A stretch of DNA of 64,000 nucleotides from an uncultured Bacillota bacterium. Lineage in GTDB: Bacteria > Bacillota > Clostridia > Peptostreptococcales > Anaerovoracaceae. Of this stretch, positions 60,701 through 64,000 are shown piece after piece. Position 1 is the stretch's first letter; each line of letters starts with the position of its first letter. The notes beneath the pieces were generated by a model. That model was not told the origin of the DNA. It ran no database searches and saw only the letters and a program-made list of their open reading frames with translations. The stretch spans positions 1,341 to 65,340 of the forward strand of contig CASFAX010000001.1 in assembly GCA_949292945.1 (NCBI GenBank). The letters run 5' to 3'. The position numbers and the translations under genes are program-made.

Positions 60701-62616
60701 GATTCTCTTATATAGACATTGGTTAATGAGAATGTGCGGACATTAGGATTCCGACCATTATTTATAAATTTTGCATTTGCTTCAGCTATTACTTTACAGT
60801 TTGAAAAGGTTAGATCGCTGATCCCACCTCCACTAAAGGAAATCACCGATCCGTCGTTCCCATCTGTATAGCGGAGCATATTATATATCGTTTTACCGTT
60901 GCCATCTATTTTTACTCCTTCTTCTAACCTATATACACTGCTAATATTCTTTAAGCCCATATCAAGGTTGTCGAAGAGTTCTATCGTCTCATCTGACCCC
61001 GCATTTAATAACGCGCAAAAGAACTGCTCTCCAGAGTAGACTGTCCATATCGAGTTCACCTTTGCCGGAACCTGCAACGCTGATTCAGCAGGATTAGCTC
61101 CGGTACCGCTCGCGACTCCGCCTGAGTAAACCCACCCGTTATACGCATCTGTGGAAGTCTCATACGACCATTCATAGTCGCCTTGGACCGCTTTATTCTG
61201 CCAGATCGTATTTATATAATCAACCCACGTTCCCGGCACATGTCCATAACCGGTTTCGGTGTCTATCGCTCCACTGGTCGGGGTATTCTGCGCCATAAAA
61301 CTATCTGCCGCCGTGAGGTCTGCCGTATCGTAGTTCGCAGCGAGCAGCTCCATCTCTCCGTCGCTGATGCGGCCGGTCTCACTGCTGCCGGTAACTTCTA
61401 TTTCTCCGAGAGCAGGGTAAGGAACGGTATTCTCGCTTCCTGAGTTCTGCGCCTCTAATATCTTCTCCACATCGTCTGCCGCCATTACGGTTTTTTCTCC
61501 GGTCGCGGTTTTAGTCACTTCTACCGTATCTCTTCCGTAAAGCATACAGTATTTATTATCCGGATCGTGTTCGTGACTGTAGTCGCCGTACTCCGTATAT
61601 GTTTCCGTCTTTGTTATTCCTTCTTCGGTATAGGTCTCGGTTCTCTCAATCACCTCTCTGCATGTACACTCGGCAGGCGCGAAGTGAATGCAGTCCTCCT
61701 GATGGGCCCAAGGGAAGTTGTCCGCGTCTATGGCCTGTCCGTCAGGGCCGCAGTGGCAGTCTTCTGCCGGCTGCACGTAAAGAGGACAGGTTCTGTCGTG
61801 GTCACCGCCCTTTACGTCGCTCTTGAGTTCACAGTTGCACTCGGGAGCCTTATAGAACGGGCAGCTTTCATCGTGAGCGGAAGAGTATTCGTCCTCGGCC
61901 ACGTCACAGTCGCAGTGTATTTCCTCCGAATCCGCCTCTTCGCCGGTCTCCTCGTCATCGTGGGAGTGCTGAGTATCCGCATCTTCTACGGTGATGCGGG
62001 CTTCAGGTTTTGTGGAATACATATAGTCGTCGATGGTTCCCTTGAAGATGTAGACTCCTTCGGTATCTCCGTCAAAATCGCCTTCCCAGGTTACGGGAAC
62101 GTCAAGTATCACTCCGGTTATTGTTCCCGCAGCGTCGCACTCGAACCACACGTTCTGACTTCCGTTAATGGAGCCGTATATCCTGTAGCCTATCTCTCCA
62201 ACCTTCGGTTCATCAGAATTCTGATCAGCATAATAAACGGAGTAAATCGCCTTTTCTCTGCTTTCGTATAATTCCTCTTTATTTTCCGGAGCAACATACC
62301 CGTAGTAATAGTAGTCGTAGTGGGTATATCCGTCCGACATATCTACCTCAGGCTCTGCCTGAATGAAAGTTTCGGGGTCCAGCTCCATTTCCTCAAGGGA
62401 TATGATTGCTCTCACCGTTTCCGGCAGATTCAGATCCTCCTCCGCCGTTCCCACTCCTACCGAACCGGAGTAGACAGGATTGTAGTTCTCAAATCTGTCT
62501 ATCTTCGTCGGCCACTGAATTTCCGCGAGAGCCGGGACTATTAAGTATGTCAGCATCAATAGGGACATGATAACAGCCAGAACTCTCGCCGACTTTTTCG
62601 TCAGTATTGCTTTCAT
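57733..62616 (-). CDS. Large cell-wall-anchored adhesin (pilus tip candidate)
   Basis: This is a 1627-residue secreted protein with a signal peptide (about 1-31, ending VPALA). An acidic N-terminal part is followed at about 233-360 by repeated CxC ... H ... Cxx(Y/F) units (for example HCDCD, CNCELKSD, CHCGPDG, CTCREV). A right-handed beta-helix-like region of short repeats (ENCFVNAEQYGSNYVAAFGG, IKNCFATGKLEGYRHISGFS) spans about 555-805. A SpaA-like domain with further Cys/His lies near 1442-1578, and the sorting signal is LPASGGTG plus helix plus HRKKEK. The ATG at 62616 follows AAAGGAG. The LPASG is a variant of LPxTG. It is first of the structural pilus genes. Confidence 0.88.
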   Translation of the reverse strand: MKAILTKKSARVLAVIMSLLMLTYLIVPALAEIQWPTKIDRFENYNPVYSGSVGVGTAEEDLNLPETVRAIISLEEMELDPETFIQAEPEVDMSDGYTHYDYYYYGYVAPENKEELYESREKAIYSVYYADQNSDEPKVGEIGYRIYGSINGSQNVWFECDAAGTITGVILDVPVTWEGDFDGDTEGVYIFKGTIDDYMYSTKPEARITVEDADTQHSHDDEETGEEADSEEIHCDCDVAEDEYSSAHDESCPFYKAPECNCELKSDVKGGDHDRTCPLYVQPAEDCHCGPDGQAIDADNFPWAHQEDCIHFAPAECTCREVIERTETYTEEGITKTETYTEYGDYSHEHDPDNKYCMLYGRDTVEVTKTATGEKTVMAADDVEKILEAQNSGSENTVPYPALGEIEVTGSSETGRISDGEMELLAANYDTADLTAADSFMAQNTPTSGAIDTETGYGHVPGTWVDYINTIWQNKAVQGDYEWSYETSTDAYNGWVYSGGVASGTGANPAESALQVPAKVNSIWTVYSGEQFFCALLNAGSDETIELFDNLDMGLKNISSVYRLEEGVKIDGNGKTIYNMLRYTDGNDGSVISFSGGGISDLTFSNCKVIAEANAKFINNGRNPNVRTFSLTNVYIRESMIYATDGHSVPFGTVQGNPGTDPGDKAVKLTNCNVIDCSIRGKDHTLGLAGMVNYAKIKNCSVTETIICSIGNHSAGLVFCVGSCVGHTIENCFVNAEQYGSNYVAAFGGSGAKTIKNCFATGKLEGYRHISGFSLLFFADTEFKNCYSTVLTGLRSECESVAGFVDTNAEVDDENTPTPHATIATDCYAAGEVGDYNVNMKDPSDQIVGGFISKQNTGGEMQFSNCYYDKQTTAMREWAASDTKSLPGVTGVLTSDYTDADGTTIAGLASGKKGNKGFTGFTNDGEWVYTDQHYPQLAVFANATAADWGSDEMANLVKANSLASTSTVFLSVWNEGYDWDEAGVRTVEEVSYARNPDGNHKGSKLSYDTVRSIISPFTVTEEASFSQLIPGGAPSEPMTDSNSEMVTKTVVLDNDKKTGTVENPGVDWYGISRTVEGQTATRPIRLCGYMRIGAGEDKTIYAGQLYNHRSDVQLNVINTFNENLVIGLDDDKAWSTTKQGGYPPGNDLFYAVDTDYLGSAFSSAKDAWIYTEIWRAAKDNEGNYTEPGEGDTVYTDGEGNSYKADVSVKVTGEGTGKNETITERKWNGDYPFPDTDEEQKYIVSYYWMLTDGRYVTDYKIITVKPGEYDLSMNVLTHEKGDKTDPANSVSMYLGTGADKDGSASYTLSQNTEAKEELEDQPGGTPLSAAWKKYDGNVSVVKTQIDFVARDASGTAEEVMGTVTKEGELNAGDELVVNGMKYYYLKDAYDEVQKANREETLQDEVDVTYEVVQGKDGELVLRLNNDIDGKFKDIQYDTVITIWVEDGVFSFIKTDETGNPFGSGDASFTLYRCDHMHDEQCGGKEDPESCNHLHTDLGETGSCWKEVGTVSTGDEGKVSFANVAAGDYLLVETETKAGYQLPAGQWQITLDEHIRVEDGGITAVGSSMPPAFKVDDTDGIITYSLPNYPVMTLPASGGTGAILFTAGGIVLIGAAVTILILTHRKKEK

Positions 62617-62653
62617 ATCTGCTCCTTTCTTTTTTCTGGGAAGTATCGGAAAT

Positions 62654-63640
62654 CTACTTTGAAATTCCTTCCGCAAAGGCTGCAAAGTCTATGACTCCCC
62701 AGCCGTACGCTGTATCGTATCCTTCGTCTCCCATGTCTTTGGCGGTGTTCTGCAAAAGCTCCCGGAATTCGGATACCGTCATGTCCGGTTTTACCTGCTT
62801 TGCCATGGCCGCCATAGCGGTTACGTGAGCTGCTGCATAAGACGAACCTGTCCCCGACCGCTCATACCCGCCTAAAACGGAAAGGCTGATGAGATTTTCT
62901 CCCGGGGCCGAGACGAAAACGCTTTCGTTGCTCACGGAGTAATCCGTTAATTCCAGCTCATTATCTACCATATTGACTCCGATCACGCCTTCATATGCGG
63001 CCGGATAAAAGGGGTCGCCGTCCTTTCTGCCGGCAGCCGCCACGACGATGACATCCTTTGACAGGGCATATTCGACGGCTTCTCTGAGCTCGTCGTTATC
63101 GTTAGGTGTTCCCATCGAGATATTGATCACCTGACAGCCGTATTCATCCACAGCGTCCCTTACGGCCTGAGACATGCTGTCTATTGATACCGCTCCTTCC
63201 GTTCCCATCACTTTCATGGATACTATATGGCTGTCGGTCATTCCGGCAATCCCTTTGCCGTTGTTCCTCTCGGCTGCCAGAAGTCCCGTAACGAACGTCC
63301 CGTGTCCGTGATCGTCTCCCGTATCCTCTCCATCCGACAGGTAGCTTACAGCTGTCACCCTGCGTGATTTCAGATCCTCGTGTTCTTCTGCTCCGGTATC
63401 TATCACGGCGATGTTCACATCTTTTCCTGTAATGCCTTCTCTCCACGCTGCCTCCATGTTTACTGCCTTAAGGTTATTCTGTCCCACGTAGAGGGGATCG
63501 TCGGGAGGCACCTCGTTTTTCCCGGCACAAAGCACGAAACAGGCGGCCGATACAGCAATCACCAGCGCAGCTATTGCGAGTATGAGCCGCTTTCGGTTCT
63601 TTTTCTTTTTCACCTGTCTGATACGCTTATCTATTTCCAT
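62654..63640 (-). CDS. Membrane-anchored subtilisin-like (S8) serine protease
   Basis: This is a 328-residue protein. A basic N terminus and one membrane helix (about 20-40) are followed by an S8 peptidase domain with the catalytic Asp in IAVIDTGAEEHED, His in DDHGHGTFVTGLLA and Ser in GTGSSYAAAHVTAMA; the oxyanion Asn is expected near AAAGRKDG, where it appears replaced. It lies 37 bases upstream of the adhesin gene and downstream of signal peptidase I, within the pilus transcript, so it may process pilus proteins. The ATG at 63640 follows AGAGGA. Confidence 0.88.
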   Translation of the reverse strand: MEIDKRIRQVKKKKNRKRLILAIAALVIAVSAACFVLCAGKNEVPPDDPLYVGQNNLKAVNMEAAWREGITGKDVNIAVIDTGAEEHEDLKSRRVTAVSYLSDGEDTGDDHGHGTFVTGLLAAERNNGKGIAGMTDSHIVSMKVMGTEGAVSIDSMSQAVRDAVDEYGCQVINISMGTPNDNDELREAVEYALSKDVIVVAAAGRKDGDPFYPAAYEGVIGVNMVDNELELTDYSVSNESVFVSAPGENLISLSVLGGYERSGTGSSYAAAHVTAMAAMAKQVKPDMTVSEFRELLQNTAKDMGDEGYDTAYGWGVIDFAAFAEGISK

Positions 63641-63659
63641 CAAGTTCCTCTTTTTTCTT

Positions 63660-64000
63660 CTATGATCCCATCCTCACGGTGAGGAAGATTTTGCCCTTTA
63701 TGTCTTCCTCCTTCACAGGACCGTAATTCCTGCTGTCGTAGGAATTCTCCCTGTTGTCTCCCAGAAGAAGGTATTCGCCTTCTCCCAGGGTGTACGGAAA
63801 TGCCATCCCTGTCTTTTCTGCGGTTTTCGTGTATACGTACGGTTCAGAAACCTCTGTTCCGTCTATCATGAGGGCGCCGTTTTCTTCATTTATATCTACA
63901 GTCTGTCCGGGCACTGCCGCTATTCTCTTTATATACACGCTGTCGCCCTCAGCCTTCGAAAGCACGATGTCTTCCGGGTTATACCCTGTATCTATCCGCA
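63660..64000 (-). CDS. lepB: Signal peptidase I, partial (5' end beyond window)
   Basis: The C-terminal 113 or so residues of a type I signal peptidase; the frame runs off the right end of the window. Present are DIVLSKAEGDSVYIKRIAAVPGQTVDI (shown in part: YIKRIAAVPGQTVDI, with the general-base Lys) and the box E motif LLLGDNRENSYDSRNYG. The catalytic Ser region is outside. Signal peptidase I homologues (SipA-like) sit in many sortase-pilus loci, and this one starts the minus-strand run of S8 protease, adhesin, pilin and sortases. Confidence 0.9.
   Translation of the reverse strand, partial: RIDTGYNPEDIVLSKAEGDSVYIKRIAAVPGQTVDINEENGALMIDGTEVSEPYVYTKTAEKTGMAFPYTLGEGEYLLLGDNRENSYDSRNYGPVKEEDIKGKIFLTVRMGS

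Overview
The window looks like chromosome of an anaerobic, amino-acid-fermenting Firmicute of class Clostridia (inference). The reasons are a complete glutamate-to-pyruvate/acetate pathway via 3-methylaspartate, a SigI/RsgI pair, a sortase C pilus locus with SpaA-type pilins, AGGAGG-type ribosome binding sites, sigma-A promoters of TTGACA-17-TATAAT type and many NCS1, PucR and M20 type genes. I saw no rRNA or tRNA genes and no CRISPR array.

Layout. 0-6.5 kb: a Fic protein, then a minus-strand peptide/nickel-class ABC transporter operon (lipoprotein binding protein, permease, a permease-ATPase fusion, a minimal ATPase) behind a consensus promoter with a palindrome and a structured leader. 6.6-9 kb: an ATPase/DUF4143-type protein and a small HTH-like protein. 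9-14.2 kb (plus): an RND exporter with a large alpha-helical insertion, an O-acetyltransferase and a D-aminopeptidase. 14.2-15 kb: an interspersed repeat and an MFS remnant. 15-20.6 kb (minus): sigI (with an in-frame stop), rsgI, an RsgI-like lipoprotein, a VTC polyphosphate-polymerase domain protein, DUF4956 and CotH, probably one operon for a cell-surface process. 20.7-23.7 kb: a patchwork island (second ATPase/DUF4143 gene, two SdpI-like remnants, a histidine phosphatase, a repeat element, a citG 3' remnant).

23.7-35.9 kb (minus): the catabolic core. In transcription order it holds mesaconase alpha and beta, glutamate mutase GlmS-GlmL-GlmE, methylaspartate ammonia-lyase, an unassigned P-loop protein, then citramalate/citrate lyase CitD-CitE-CitF with its maturation enzymes CitC and a CitX-CitG fusion. 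Together these convert glutamate to 3-methylaspartate, mesaconate, citramalate, and finally acetate plus pyruvate.

36.3-40.6 kb (plus): a manganese (yybP-ykoY) riboswitch and mntP, a flavodoxin-like protein, DUF2284, an XRE-type membrane regulator, a broken hicAB pair and an Asp/Glu/hydantoin racemase-like gene. 40.7-46.9 kb (minus): a probable catabolic and uptake cluster with NicX/M29-like enzyme, PucR regulator, NCS1 permease, M20 dipeptidase and a nucleoside-recognition-type membrane protein. 47-54 kb (minus): housekeeping asnS, an AlbA_2/Schlafen-type ATP-binding regulator, prmC, DUF1385 and rho. 54.5-64 kb (minus): a pilus locus with signal peptidase I (cut by the window end), an S8 protease, a 1627-residue cysteine-rich adhesin, a SpaA backbone pilin and two sortases.

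The least explained non-coding signal is a family of roughly 220-300 bp intergenic elements (14291-14507, 47081-47298, 54175-54400 and, more distantly, 23383-23680). Each is built from many direct and inverted copies of one short word.
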